A DNA stretch of 64,000 nucleotides from Herbaspirillum rhizosphaerae (GTDB lineage Bacteria > Pseudomonadota > Gammaproteobacteria > Burkholderiales > Burkholderiaceae_D). This document shows positions 55,682 to 64,000 of the stretch, one piece after another. The translations under genes and the position numbers were made by a program. The notes under the pieces were generated by a model. That model was not told the DNA's origin, did not search any database, and was given only the letters and a program-made list of their open reading frames with translations. The DNA lies in contig NZ_LFLU01000004.1 in assembly GCF_001189965.1 (NCBI RefSeq), positions 1-64,000 on the forward strand. The letters are read 5' to 3'. How positions within the stretch are numbered: the stretch's first letter is position 1; every line of letters begins with the position of its first letter.

Positions 55682-55898
55682 AATGATAGGGAGCGCTGGC
55701 GGCGTGGGCGCCGCGGGTTTCGGAGTTTGCCTGAGCGGCAGTCACAGAGCCTGCTGCTCCGGTTTTCCGTAAAGCGGCATTATAGCCTGTCCGGCGCATG
55801 CGCCGCTGGGAAAGGCGCGCAGCGCTGCCGTAAACCGTCTTCGCGCCAAACAACAACACTTCACGGCGACATTTCCTATAACGGCAGAAAAATATCAC

Positions 55899-55919
55899 TA
55901 TAATCAGTAAATACTTACT
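55899..55919 (+). promoter_or_regulatory. -10 element and operator of the hipA-like operon
   Basis: A perfect TATAAT (55899-55904) is followed at once by AGTAA-ATAC-TTACT (55906-55919), an inverted repeat, and further TTACT/TACTA repeats up to 55924. An HipB-type repressor bound here would block transcription. Confidence 0.5.
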
Positions 55920-55943
55920 TACTAATACAGTTTTTCTGCCCAT

Positions 55944-57233
55944 ATGCAAAATTTTTGCACCATAGAACTGTTCAGTGACGACCAATGGACCGAAGCCGCC
56001 ACGGTGAGCCTGACGGGGGATGCCGCGCTTGGCACGCTCGCGCCGACCTCCAGCGGATACGGCCTGGAATATGCCGTCGCCTGGCCAAACCGGCGCGATG
56101 CGCATGCGCTTTGCAGCGGCTTTCCCGTGTCATTCTCGGGCCTCGACCTGCAGCATTGGCCGGTCTTCCTGATCGACATGCTGCCGCAGGGCTATGGCCG
56201 GCAAGAATTGCTGCGGCGGCTGGACATGCCCGAAACCACCGAAGCGGCAGGCGACTGGCCGCTGCTGCTCGCCGGCGCAGGCAATCCGATCGGCAATCTG
56301 CGCATCAAGGAAGCGGCGCAATGGCTGCAACAGCAAGACGGCCCCTTGCATGGCTTCACCGATGACGACGTCGCCACACGCGCCGACGACTTCACCGAAT
56401 ATCTGGCACAGCACGGCCTGTTCGTCGCCGGTTCATCCGGCGTACAGGGCGAATGGCCGAAGATCCTGCTCACCCGTGCTGACGACGGTTTGCTTTATCT
56501 CGATCATGCACTGCCCGACGAACGTGCACGAGAGCATTACATCGTCAAATTCGGCCGGGGATCCAACGAGCGGCTGGCGCAAATCCTGCGGCAGGAAGCG
56601 CCTTACATGGATATCGCCCGCCATCTGGGCCTGCGCGTGCACGCAAAGCTGCGGATGCAGGATCGCGCCCTGTTCATTCCGCGCTTCGATCGCCGTGTCG
56701 ACAACGGCAAAGTGCTGCGCCTGGCGCAAGAAAGCCTGGCGACACTCACCGACAAACCCCGCTTCGGCCAGGTGCCGACGCACGATGAGGCTTGCCTGAA
56801 ATTATGCCAAGTGGCTTCGGATCCTCTGGCGGAGATCTGCGAATACCTGCGCCGCGACGTCGCCAACATCGCGCTGGCCAACAAGGACAACCACGCGCGC
56901 AATACTGCCGTTGCCCGCGACGCTGCCGGGCATATCGGCCTGACGCCGCTATTCGATTTTGCGCCGATGTATCTGCATCCGGACGGCATCTCGCGCCGCA
57001 TACGCTGGTCGCAGCACGACAATGGCAGCCCGGACTGGCAAGCCGTCATCGACATGGTGGCGGAGCAAACCGGGTTGCCACGCATGCCTCTGCTGGAGAC
57101 CTTGCAAGCCATGGCGGAACCGTTGCTGGAAGTCGCCGATCATGGCGGCGACTTCGGTTTGGAAAACGACGTGCTGGCCTACCTGCAACAGCATTTGCGC
57201 ACGCACGCAAAACGCCTGCAGGCATTGCGCTAA
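55944..57233 (+). CDS. HipA-like kinase toxin
   Basis: A 429-residue Ser/Thr kinase of the HipA family. The N-terminal domain (1-105) holds VFLIDMLPQGYGRQEL. The Gly/Ser loop is SSGVQGEWPKI (164-174), the ATP-site Lys202 is in YIVKFGR, IPRFDR lies at 246-250, the catalytic loop is NKDNHARN (313-320, Asp315 and Asn320), and the metal Asp338 is in LFDFAP. The usual AKN of the catalytic loop reads ARN. Characterised HipA phosphorylates glutamyl-tRNA synthetase; the target here is unknown. The HTH gene follows 29 bases later. Confidence 0.88.
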   Translation: MQNFCTIELFSDDQWTEAATVSLTGDAALGTLAPTSSGYGLEYAVAWPNRRDAHALCSGFPVSFSGLDLQHWPVFLIDMLPQGYGRQELLRRLDMPETTEAAGDWPLLLAGAGNPIGNLRIKEAAQWLQQQDGPLHGFTDDDVATRADDFTEYLAQHGLFVAGSSGVQGEWPKILLTRADDGLLYLDHALPDERAREHYIVKFGRGSNERLAQILRQEAPYMDIARHLGLRVHAKLRMQDRALFIPRFDRRVDNGKVLRLAQESLATLTDKPRFGQVPTHDEACLKLCQVASDPLAEICEYLRRDVANIALANKDNHARNTAVARDAAGHIGLTPLFDFAPMYLHPDGISRRIRWSQHDNGSPDWQAVIDMVAEQTGLPRMPLLETLQAMAEPLLEVADHGGDFGLENDVLAYLQQHLRTHAKRLQALR

Positions 57234-57262
57234 ACGATTGCACCGAACTGCGAGACAACATC

Positions 57263-57547
57263 ATGGATAAACGCTTTAACCCGATCCCGATACAAGAACA
57301 GGTACACCTGCGCAAACAGGCCGTCGAAGAAGTGCTCGCCCATCCGGAATGGAATCTGGGCGAAGCTACGCGTCACCTGCGCACCACCATGCGCCTGACC
57401 ATCAAGGAGATGGCCAAAGTGACCGGTCTGTCCGAACGCACGCTGCGCGACATCGAAAGCGGCCGCTCCGGCGGCACTATCGCCACGGCGGAAAAATTGC
57501 TGGGGCTGGTCGGCTTGCGGCTATCGATCAGCCGCATCAAAGGCTGA
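57263..57547 (+). CDS. HipB-like HTH antitoxin
   Basis: A 94-residue protein with a Cro/C1-type helix-turn-helix at about 46-75 (TIKEMAKVTGLSERTLRDIESGR). It is placed just after the HipA-like gene and is its likely antitoxin and repressor, although the classical order is antitoxin first. The start ATG at 57263 was chosen because it opens the compact domain; the long open frame upstream lies in the hipA gene. Confidence 0.83.
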   Translation: MDKRFNPIPIQEQVHLRKQAVEEVLAHPEWNLGEATRHLRTTMRLTIKEMAKVTGLSERTLRDIESGRSGGTIATAEKLLGLVGLRLSISRIKG

Positions 57548-57646
57548 TGCGCAGGTATGCTCCCGGATACGGAAGAACCAATGGCGTCGCAGAGACTCAC
57601 ACAAACCCGCCGTCCCGACAGAATCCGCTTAAGCACCTACAACACC

Positions 57647-58324
57647 ATGTCCGCCATCATCCACTCGTTCATCCACCTGCTGTTCATCGGCATCATTGCC
57701 CTGTTTCCGGTGGTCAATCCCATCGGCAGTGCGTTCATCGTGAATCCTTACTTTGAACGCCTCAGCGCAGCCGACAGAAAAATAGCGGTCAGGAAGATCA
57801 CGCTCTACGCATTTTGCGTCTGCACGGTGGCCCTGTTTGCAGGTCACTACATTCTGGAATTGTTCGGCATTTCCATCCCCGTCATCCAGCTCGGCGGCGG
57901 CATCATGATTTGCAAAATGGGCTGGGAGTTTCTCAGCGCCGACGATGCGGCGCCGCGGCCGGCGGCGGCAAGCGAGGGGGCAAGCGTGACGGCATCGGAT
58001 TACGGCAGTATTGAACCCAAACTGTTTTATCCGATCACCTTCCCCGTCACCACAGGCGCCGGCACCGTCTCGGTGCTGTTCACCCTGAGCGCGCATAGCG
58101 CGAATGAAGACTTCAGCACCTATATGCTCAATACGACGGCGATCCTGCTGTCCATACTTTTCATGTGCGCGCTGGTTTATATTTTTTACATGCACACGAA
58201 AAAGATGATCACTCGCCTGGGCAGCAGCGGCGAAAAAATCACCAACAGGATTACCGCATTCCTGATCTTTTGCGTCGGCTTGCAAATCAGCGTCTCGGGC
58301 ATCCAGGCGCTGATGAAGACCTGA
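57647..58324 (+). CDS. MarC family integral membrane protein
   Basis: A 225-residue protein with six predicted membrane helices, fitting the MarC family (ALFPVVNPIGSAFIV, PVIQLGGGIMICKMGWEFL, PITFPVTTGAGTVSV). Despite the name, MarC has no proven link to drug resistance and its function is unknown. The start at 57647 was chosen to open with the first helix; an upstream extension of 30 residues is basic and not membrane-like. It ends tail to tail with the TetR gene. Confidence 0.87.
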   Translation: MSAIIHSFIHLLFIGIIALFPVVNPIGSAFIVNPYFERLSAADRKIAVRKITLYAFCVCTVALFAGHYILELFGISIPVIQLGGGIMICKMGWEFLSADDAAPRPAAASEGASVTASDYGSIEPKLFYPITFPVTTGAGTVSVLFTLSAHSANEDFSTYMLNTTAILLSILFMCALVYIFYMHTKKMITRLGSSGEKITNRITAFLIFCVGLQISVSGIQALMKT

Positions 58325-58332
58325 AATCGCAG

Positions 58333-58923
58333 CTAGTTACGCCGAGCGCTGCCCAACAGCAGCCGCACCAGCATGTCTGCCGTATCGAGCAAACGCGCCC
58401 TGCTCTGATAAACCCGCTCCATCACCACCAGCCCGCGCGTAAACGTCGTGATCAGGCGCGCGGCTTCTGCCGGCGAAGTCATCAATTGCGTGGAGTCTTC
58501 CGGACGCGACAAGCGTTCCAGCAAAGCCTGTTCCAGCCTGTCGATCAGCTTTTGCAATACCTGCCGTATCGGTTCTTCGATCACTTCGCCGCTTAATGCG
58601 GTCTTGCTGGTCAGGCAGCCTCTGGTCGGTTCTCCTGCCGTCATCGAATCGATCACGAATTCAAAAAAATCCGTCAACGCTTCGGACACATCCTGCTGGT
58701 CCAGCGTCTTGACGACGCTGGCGATGAAACGGTCCATGTACAGATCAAAGACCTTCAGGAACAAGGCGTCCTTGCCTTGATAGGCGTGATACAGCGAGCC
58801 GCGCTGAACGCCGGTCACCGCCGCCAGTTCCTGCATGGTGGTTTCGGCATAGCCTTTTTTCCAGAACAGGCCCATGGCCTTGTCGAGGACTGCTTCTTCA
58901 TCAAATTGCCGAACGCCGGCCAT
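58333..58923 (-). CDS. TetR family repressor
   Basis: A 196-residue regulator. The helix-turn-helix is at about 25-48 (TMQELAAVTGVQRGSLYHAY), after the typical start FDEEAVLDKAMGLFWKKGY. The C-terminal ligand domain has a Cys in PTRGCLTSKTAL, as in the NemR/AcuR-like group, which hints at electrophile sensing. It is divergent from the MFS gene, with two operators between. Confidence 0.88.
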   Translation of the reverse strand: MAGVRQFDEEAVLDKAMGLFWKKGYAETTMQELAAVTGVQRGSLYHAYQGKDALFLKVFDLYMDRFIASVVKTLDQQDVSEALTDFFEFVIDSMTAGEPTRGCLTSKTALSGEVIEEPIRQVLQKLIDRLEQALLERLSRPEDSTQLMTSPAEAARLITTFTRGLVVMERVYQSRARLLDTADMLVRLLLGSARRN

Positions 58924-58990
58924 ACCCTGCTCCGCTGTGTTGTTTCCGCTTGTTTCCGCTTATTTGCTCTGAACGATGACTGTAAATCAT

Positions 58991-59010
58991 CATTGACACA
59001 TATGTCAATG
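58991..59010. promoter_or_regulatory. TetR operator 1
   Basis: CATTGACA-CATA-TGTCAATG: perfect 8-bp arms around a 4-base spacer, in the TetR/MFS divergent gap. Confidence 0.75.
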
Positions 59011-59030
59011 ATGATTAGGATTACCCATTA

Positions 59031-59046
59031 TTGACATTAATGTCAA
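59031..59046. promoter_or_regulatory. TetR operator 2
   Basis: TTGACATTAATGTCAA is a perfect 16-bp palindrome with the same TTGACA/TGTCAA half-sites as operator 1, centred 38 bases from it. The half-site TTGACA may double as a -35 element. Confidence 0.75.
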
Positions 59047-59108
59047 ACATTGAATTACCGCTTCATCGCTACTTTCACAACAAGAATTTGCCTTAGAGGA
59101 ACATCACC

Positions 59109-60335
59109 ATGTCTGCCGACACGACGCTTTCGCAACTTCCCGCTTCAGACCGTAATGCCGTCTGGCGCCACATTCTCGCCGGGCTGTGCGCCAGCCTGGT
59201 CAGCATCGGCCTGGCGCGCTTTTCTTATACGCCCCTGATCCCTCCTCTGATCCAGGCGCACTGGTTTTCGGCGGCGGACATCGTCTACCTCGGCGCCGCG
59301 AATCTGGCCGGTTACCTGCTGGGCGCATTGCTCGGCCGACCGATTGCGCGCCGGCTTTCGAATGTGACCATGCTGCGGCTGATGATGGTGCTGGTGACGT
59401 TGTCCTTCCTGGCCTGCGCCATGCCACTGTCGGTGAGCTGGTTCTTTGGCTGGCGGCTGGTGTCGGGGATTGCCGGCGGCGCCATCATGGTGCTGGTGGC
59501 GGCGACCGTTCTGCCGCACGTCCCGGCTGAACGCAGGGGTTCGGCCAGCGGCGCCATCTTCCTTGGCCTGGGCCTGGGCATCGCCGGCTCGGGAACGCTG
59601 GTGCCGCTGCTCCTGAATCTGGGCCTGTGGCAGACCTGGTTCGGGCTTGGCGTTGTCTCTGCGGTACTGACAGCGGTCAGCTGGTTCTGGTGGCCATCGT
59701 CTGCTCCGGTGCCGACGGCGCACCTCGCACATGCTTCTGCACCCGGCGAAAAAACAGCTTCCGGCACAGGCCTGCTCTACCTTCAATATGCATTGACCGC
59801 AGTCGGCGTGGTGCCGGCGATGGTGTTCTTCGTGGATTTCATCGCGCGCGGCCTGGGCGCCGGCGCGCATCTGGGTTCGCTGTTCTGGATTCTGTATGGC
59901 GTCGGCGCCATCTTCGGGCCGCCGGTCTACGGCTTTCTCATCGACCGCATCGGTGCGCGCCCGACCATGCGCTATGTGCTGTTGACGCAACTGCTGGCCG
60001 TCGTTGGCATCTGCGTGACGGACAACTACTGGTGCATCGCTGCGCTGACCTTGCTGATCGGCGCCTTTCCTCCCGGCGTGGTCCCGCTGATGCTGGCGCG
60101 CGTGCGTGAAACGATCGTTGGCCACGCTGAGCAACAGAACGTCACGTGGGGCCGCGCCACCACGGTATTCGCGGCGTTTCAGGCGGTCGCGGGCTATAGC
60201 TATTCGGCGATCTTCAACGCCACGGGCGGCAATCATCGCCTGCTCTTTCTCATCGGTGCTGCGGCAATCGCCATTGCCTTGCTTGCCGATCTCGGCTTGC
60301 CGCTGTTGAGCGGGCGACGCAAATCTGCCGCCTAG
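59109..60335 (+). CDS. MFS transporter, YbfB/YjiJ family
   Basis: A 408-residue 12-helix carrier of the YbfB/YjiJ type (SLVSIGLARFSYTPLIPPLIQAHWFSAADIVYLGAANLAGYL...). Motif-A like sequence follows helix 2 (GRPIARRLSNVTML). The substrate is unknown. As a divergent partner of the TetR gene and its two operators, it is probably an inducible exporter of the ligand that TetR senses. Confidence 0.85.
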   Translation: MSADTTLSQLPASDRNAVWRHILAGLCASLVSIGLARFSYTPLIPPLIQAHWFSAADIVYLGAANLAGYLLGALLGRPIARRLSNVTMLRLMMVLVTLSFLACAMPLSVSWFFGWRLVSGIAGGAIMVLVAATVLPHVPAERRGSASGAIFLGLGLGIAGSGTLVPLLLNLGLWQTWFGLGVVSAVLTAVSWFWWPSSAPVPTAHLAHASAPGEKTASGTGLLYLQYALTAVGVVPAMVFFVDFIARGLGAGAHLGSLFWILYGVGAIFGPPVYGFLIDRIGARPTMRYVLLTQLLAVVGICVTDNYWCIAALTLLIGAFPPGVVPLMLARVRETIVGHAEQQNVTWGRATTVFAAFQAVAGYSYSAIFNATGGNHRLLFLIGAAAIAIALLADLGLPLLSGRRKSAA

Positions 60336-60372
60336 CCCGCAAGGCGCTCCAGTTCTGAACCGCGCCCATTTT

Positions 60373-61275
60373 TTACAAGATGCGCGCAGTACGGGCGCGC
60401 AAGCGCGGCGTGGCAAAATCGAGGAAGGCGCGCAGCTTCAACGGCAACGGCGCCTGCCCAGTGTGCACCAGACTGACGGGCAATGGCGCCGACTCGAATT
60501 CCTCCAGCACCATCCGCAACGCCTGCTCGCGGACCGCATCTGCAACCTGGTAAGACAACACGCGTATCAGCCCGACGCCCAGCGTCGCGGCGGCGATGGC
60601 GGCCTCCGCCGTGTTGACCGTCAAGCGCGACTGAACGGGCACCGACAGCTCGGACTTGCCTGCCCCGAATACCCAGGCCCGCATGGACGCGAGAACTTCA
60701 AACGTCACGCATGCGTGCCCGGCAAGATCCTCCGGCCTGGCGGGCACCCCATACGCCGCCAGATAGGCAGGACTGGCGCAGACCACACGCCGCACCGTCC
60801 CGACGCCCGTTGCCATCAAGGCGCTATCGGGCAGCTCGCCGATCCGTATCGCCGCATCGGCGTGCTCGTCCATCAGGTGGACTACACGGTCGGTGAGTAT
60901 CAGGTTGATGCCGATCTCCGGATAGTGCGCGAGAAACTCGGCGACCACCGGCACCACATGCAAGCGCCCGAACGCCACGGGAGCGGTGACCACCAGTTCT
61001 CCTTTGGGTGAAGCGTACTCTCCCGTCGCCGCCCGCTCGGCTTCGCCGATTTCTTCCAGGATGCGCCGGCAAGCAGCCACATAGGAGATGCCCGCCTCCG
61101 TCAGCGACAGTTGCCGCGTCGAGCGATGCAGCAAACGCGTCTTCAGATGCGCCTCCAGTTCCGCCACCTTGCGGCTGACCGTCGCCAGCGGCATGTCGAG
61201 GAAACGCGCAGCAGCCGACAAACTGCCGGCGTCGACGACGGCAATCAGGATGGACATGGAGTCGAGGCGATTCAT
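60373..61275 (-). CDS. LysR family transcriptional regulator
   Basis: A full-length, intact LysR regulator of 300 residues. The helix-turn-helix is at about 18-45 (GSLSAAARFLDMPLATVSRKVAELE). The effector domain has GELVVTAPVAFGRLHVVP, typical for the DmlR/PecT-like branch. It is divergent from the MFS gene at 61413 and probably controls it. Confidence 0.9.
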   Translation of the reverse strand: MNRLDSMSILIAVVDAGSLSAAARFLDMPLATVSRKVAELEAHLKTRLLHRSTRQLSLTEAGISYVAACRRILEEIGEAERAATGEYASPKGELVVTAPVAFGRLHVVPVVAEFLAHYPEIGINLILTDRVVHLMDEHADAAIRIGELPDSALMATGVGTVRRVVCASPAYLAAYGVPARPEDLAGHACVTFEVLASMRAWVFGAGKSELSVPVQSRLTVNTAEAAIAAATLGVGLIRVLSYQVADAVREQALRMVLEEFESAPLPVSLVHTGQAPLPLKLRAFLDFATPRLRARTARIL

Positions 61276-61302
61276 GTGTTATTACCAAATTTTGAGAGGA
61301 TT

Positions 61303-61333
61303 ATTCCCGATCTTATGGAATTCTCTTTATAAA
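61303..61333. promoter_or_regulatory. LysR box and -10 of the downstream MFS gene
   Basis: ATTCC-N9-GGAAT (61303-61321) is an inverted repeat of the LysR type (T-N11-A core), followed by TATAAA (61328-61333), a possible -10 element for the MFS gene. Confidence 0.45.
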
Positions 61334-61412
61334 TGCAAACAAGTAAGCTGGGCCGTTCGTCATCGGAGCGCGGCATCCCGCCGCCCCGAACGCAGACTTC
61401 AAGGAGAACGCC

Positions 61413-62627
61413 GTGAACGGCCAGCCCATCACATCCGATAGCACCCCACCCGCAGTCGCATCGCGCGGCAAGATCATCATGATGGCGATCATCGCCGGCG
61501 CCGTCATCACCAACATCTATTGCACCCAGCCCATCCTGCCCCTGATTGCGTCCGGCATGCAGGTGGACGTGGCAACCGTCGATCTCGTCGCCGGCTCGGC
61601 GCTGCTCGGCTTTGCCGTCGGGTTGGCATTGCTGCTGCCGCTCGGCGATCGCTTCGACCGCCGCAAGCTGGTGCTGGGCCAGATCGTCGGCGCCTTCGTC
61701 TTCGCCGCCATGGCGGCGCTGGCGCCTGGCATCTGGGCGCTGATCGCCGCCTCTTTCGGACTGGGCATTGTCAGTTGCGTGCCGCAGCAGCTGGTGCCTT
61801 TCGCCGCCGTCATGTCGTCGCCGAAAAATCGCGGACGTGCAGTGGGAACAGTCGTCAGCGGCATCATGGTCGGCATCCTGCTGGGCCGCACCATCAGCGG
61901 CGTGGTGGGCTCAGCCTATGGCTGGCGCGCGGTGTACGGCGTGGAAGCGGCGTTCATGATTCCGGTGTGGATCGCAGCTGCGATGCTGCTGCCGCGCGGA
62001 GTGCCGGGCACCAACCTGTCTTATGGACGTTTGCTGGCGTCGCTGTGGCCGCTGGCGCGCGATCATCGTCCGATTCGCGAATCGATGATGGTACAGGCAC
62101 TGTTGTGGGCCTGTTTCAATGCGTTCTGGGTCAATCTGGCGGCCTTGCTGGCGAACGGTCCGTGGCATCTCGGCAGCGCCTGGGCCGGCGGCTTCGGCAT
62201 CATCGGCGCAGCGGGGGCGCTGGCGGCTTCGCTCGGCGGCCGCGCCACCGACAAGCTCGGGCCGCGCAGCGTCATTGGCGCCAGCATCGGCATCGTGACG
62301 GCAGCCTTCCTGCTGCTGGCCGGCGCGGAGACCTCGCTGGTGCTGCTGGTAATCGGCGTTATCGTGCTCGACATCGGCGTGCAGTCGGGCCTGGTGTCCA
62401 ACCAGACCCGCGCCTTCGCCGTCGATCCGAAGGCGCAAGGCCGCATCAACAGCCTGTACATGACCGCGACCTTCTCCGGCGGCGCGCTCGGCGTGATGAT
62501 CAGCGGCTGGCTGATGGCGCGCTACGGCTGGACCGGCATCGTGATCTTCGGCATCGTACTGGGACTTGTTGCTGCGCTGGTGCACTGGAACGGCAACGCG
62601 CGCCGGGCAGAGGCAGTCAGCCGCTGA
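61413..62627 (+). CDS. MFS transporter
   Basis: A 404-residue, 12-helix major facilitator. The motif DRFDRRKLVLG after helix 2, and PKNRGRAVGTVVSGIMVGILLGRTISGVVG around helix 5, mark it as an exporter-type (DHA1-like) carrier. The start is a GTG at 61413 with AAGGAGA five bases upstream. The substrate is unknown. Its end overlaps that of thpR by 11 bases, tail to tail. Confidence 0.87.
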   Translation: MNGQPITSDSTPPAVASRGKIIMMAIIAGAVITNIYCTQPILPLIASGMQVDVATVDLVAGSALLGFAVGLALLLPLGDRFDRRKLVLGQIVGAFVFAAMAALAPGIWALIAASFGLGIVSCVPQQLVPFAAVMSSPKNRGRAVGTVVSGIMVGILLGRTISGVVGSAYGWRAVYGVEAAFMIPVWIAAAMLLPRGVPGTNLSYGRLLASLWPLARDHRPIRESMMVQALLWACFNAFWVNLAALLANGPWHLGSAWAGGFGIIGAAGALAASLGGRATDKLGPRSVIGASIGIVTAAFLLLAGAETSLVLLVIGVIVLDIGVQSGLVSNQTRAFAVDPKAQGRINSLYMTATFSGGALGVMISGWLMARYGWTGIVIFGIVLGLVAALVHWNGNARRAEAVSR

Positions 62628-63240
62628 GCGGCCACACGCGCAACACTTCGTGGCGGGACAGGCCGATATGGCTTTTGACCAGCGCGAAGTGGGCAATCTG
62701 AAAGCCGACGGGATCGATGGCAATACGCTCCACCCGGTGGCGCGGATCGTAGCCGAGGGTCATGTGCGGTTCGTAGGAGCGCTGCGGCGCAAAACCATGC
62801 TCGGCCAGCGCGCAACCGAGCGCGGTGCGCAGCTCGCGTACGCCATTGAGACCATCGCCGCCGAGCAGCACGAACGGCCCGCTGGGTGCGGAGAATGTCA
62901 CGGCGGCATCGAAACGGGCGTCGATCGCGGGAAAACGCACTGCATCGGCTGCGCGGCATGCCGCCTCCACCATTTCCGCCACCTGCGCATCGCTGTCGTG
63001 CCCGACCAGCTCCAAGGTAATGTGAAGCCGCTCCGGTCCGACACGTTTGCCGGTGACGCCATGAGACGCCAGCAATTTTTCGGCAAAGGCATCCAGACGC
63101 GCCGCATCGGCAGCCTCAGGACGCAACGCAAAGAACCAGGTGTGCTGCGGCGGGACCACCGATGGACGCGGGCGGGACGGGCGCGGACGCGCTGCAGCTG
63201 CAGGTGGGGGAACCTCCCCAAACAAATCCTGTTCAGCCAT
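62617..63240 (-). CDS. thpR: RNA 2',3'-cyclic phosphodiesterase (2'-5' RNA ligase family)
   Basis: ThpR opens 2',3'-cyclic phosphate ends of RNA. The two H-x-T-x catalytic motifs are HITL (73-76) and HMTL (159-162). The length is 207 residues, including a Pro/Ala/Arg-rich N-terminal extension of about 30 residues that E. coli ThpR lacks. It follows the ycaO gene after 11 bases on the same strand. Confidence 0.92.
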   Translation of the reverse strand: MAEQDLFGEVPPPAAAARPRPSRPRPSVVPPQHTWFFALRPEAADAARLDAFAEKLLASHGVTGKRVGPERLHITLELVGHDSDAQVAEMVEAACRAADAVRFPAIDARFDAAVTFSAPSGPFVLLGGDGLNGVRELRTALGCALAEHGFAPQRSYEPHMTLGYDPRHRVERIAIDPVGFQIAHFALVKSHIGLSRHEVLRVWPLSG

Positions 63241-63251
63241 GGCTTGCGGTC

Positions 63252-64000
63252 CTAGCGCTTGGTCGCCGCATCGGCGCGCGCCTTGTGCAGTTTCTTGTAG
63301 CTGTCGATCAGGCGATGGTGCCTGTCGAGACCTTCCAGTTTCATGCTGGTTGGCGTCAATCCGAAAAAGCGCACGCTGCCGTCGACCGATCCCATTACCG
63401 CATCCATCCGCGCGTCGCCGAACATCCGGCGGAAGTTGACAACGTAGTCGTCCAGCTCCAGATCGTCGTCGAGCATCACTTCCAGCACCACGTTCAAGGC
63501 CTGGTAAAACAAGCCGCGCTCGACCGTGTTGTCGTTGTATTGCAGGAAGGCGCCCACCAGATCCTGCACTTCTTCGAACTGCTGCAAGGCGAGCTGAATC
63601 AGCAGCTTCAGCTCAAGGACCGTCAGCTGGCCCCAGACCGTGTTTTCGTCGAACTCGATGCCGATCAGGGTGGCGATATCGGAGTACTCATCCAACTCGC
63701 TGTTTTCCAGGCGCTCCAGCAAGGCCTCCAGCGCGGCATCGTCCAGGCGATGCAGGTTCAACACGTCCTCGCGGAACAACAGGGCCTTGTTGGTGTTGTC
63801 CCAGATCAGATCCTCTACCGGATAGACTTCCGAATAGCCGGGCACCAGAATCCGGCAGGCCACGGCGCCCAACTGGTCGTACACCGCCACGTAGGCCTCT
63901 TTGCCCATCTCCTTGAGGATGCCGAACAGGGTGGCGGCTTCCTCGGCATTGGAGTTCTCTCCTTGGCCGGTAAAGTCCCACTCGACAAAGTCGTAATTCG
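63252..64000 (-). CDS. ycaO: YcaO protein, C-terminal part (cut by window edge)
   Basis: Only the last about 248 residues are in the window; the frame stays open to the edge. ITFs of YcaO are clear: LKEMGKEAYVAVYDQLG, RILVPGYSEVYPVEDL and NTNKALLFRED, followed by an all-helical, acidic TPR-like tail (FEEVQDLVGAFLQYND). E. coli-type YcaO is an ATP-using backbone-activating enzyme linked to methylthiolation of ribosomal protein S12. The ATP site lies outside the window. An internal Met at 63908 is not the start. Confidence 0.9.
   Translation of the reverse strand, partial: NYDFVEWDFTGQGENSNAEEAATLFGILKEMGKEAYVAVYDQLGAVACRILVPGYSEVYPVEDLIWDNTNKALLFREDVLNLHRLDDAALEALLERLENSELDEYSDIATLIGIEFDENTVWGQLTVLELKLLIQLALQQFEEVQDLVGAFLQYNDNTVERGLFYQALNVVLEVMLDDDLELDDYVVNFRRMFGDARMDAVMGSVDGSVRFFGLTPTSMKLEGLDRHHRLIDSYKKLHKARADAATKR

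Overview
The window looks like a chromosomal segment of a betaproteobacterium of the family Oxalobacteraceae, most like Herbaspirillum or a close relative. This is inferred from gene order, protein character and high GC content, not from any database search. It is dense with housekeeping genes. There are no phage genes, no recognisable insertion sequence, no CRISPR array and no rRNA.

Layout. 0-7.4 kb: tRNA-Asp and tRNA-Val, then the protein quality-control block hupB, lon, clpX, clpP and tig, all on the minus strand and fed by a good sigma70-type promoter in front of tig. 7.5-9.9 kb: amidase, creA, DUF1653 and tRNA-Leu. 10.2-17.7 kb: the squalene pathway, with hpnC apart from an hpnD / YxeA-like / hpnE cluster; initiator tRNA, dbpA and an HDOD gene lie between. 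17.8-25.8 kb: lldD, an ankyrin protein, tatD, the redox two-component pair regB-regA, an acetyltransferase, holB, tmk and mltG. 25.9-32.3 kb: ygfZ, DUF4936, a TANGO2/NRDE protein, a likely small RNA, dctA, an acetyltransferase, a thioesterase, a Dabb protein and a DEDDh exonuclease. 32.5-38.3 kb: a MHS-type transporter with an extra periplasmic domain, then a frameshifted LysR gene divergent from a CitMHS transporter / AtuA-like / small AtuA-associated operon. 38.3-39.9 kb: an AT-richer accessory operon of four unrecognised genes, three of them small membrane proteins. 40.3-56 kb: purT, nadB, an ABM monooxygenase, a patatin-barrel protein, a hydrolase coupled to a MASE1-PAS sensor, nadA-nadC, an ABC-F ATPase, a DUF1439 protein, ldcA, tadA, queD and queE. 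56-64 kb: a hipA-hipB type toxin-antitoxin pair in toxin-first order, marC, TetR/MFS and LysR/MFS divergent pairs, thpR and the end of ycaO.

How the genes work together. Tig, ClpXP and Lon form the protein folding and degradation core. HpnC, HpnD and HpnE make squalene from farnesyl diphosphate; no hopene cyclase is in the window. NadB, NadA and NadC are the whole de novo route from aspartate to nicotinate mononucleotide, split over two loci. QueD and QueE are two steps of queuosine precursor synthesis. RegB/RegA would sense the respiratory redox state. LldD, DctA, the MHS carrier and the CitMHS operon point to a life on organic acids.

The best places to look for something undescribed are the 38.3-39.9 kb operon, the LysR/CitMHS/AtuA locus, the YxeA-like gene inside the squalene cluster, and the intergenic RNA at about 28.15-28.27 kb, which displays an anti-Shine-Dalgarno CCTCC in a hairpin loop. 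Start codons were chosen from ribosome binding sites and family N-termini; several were moved inward from the longest open frame.
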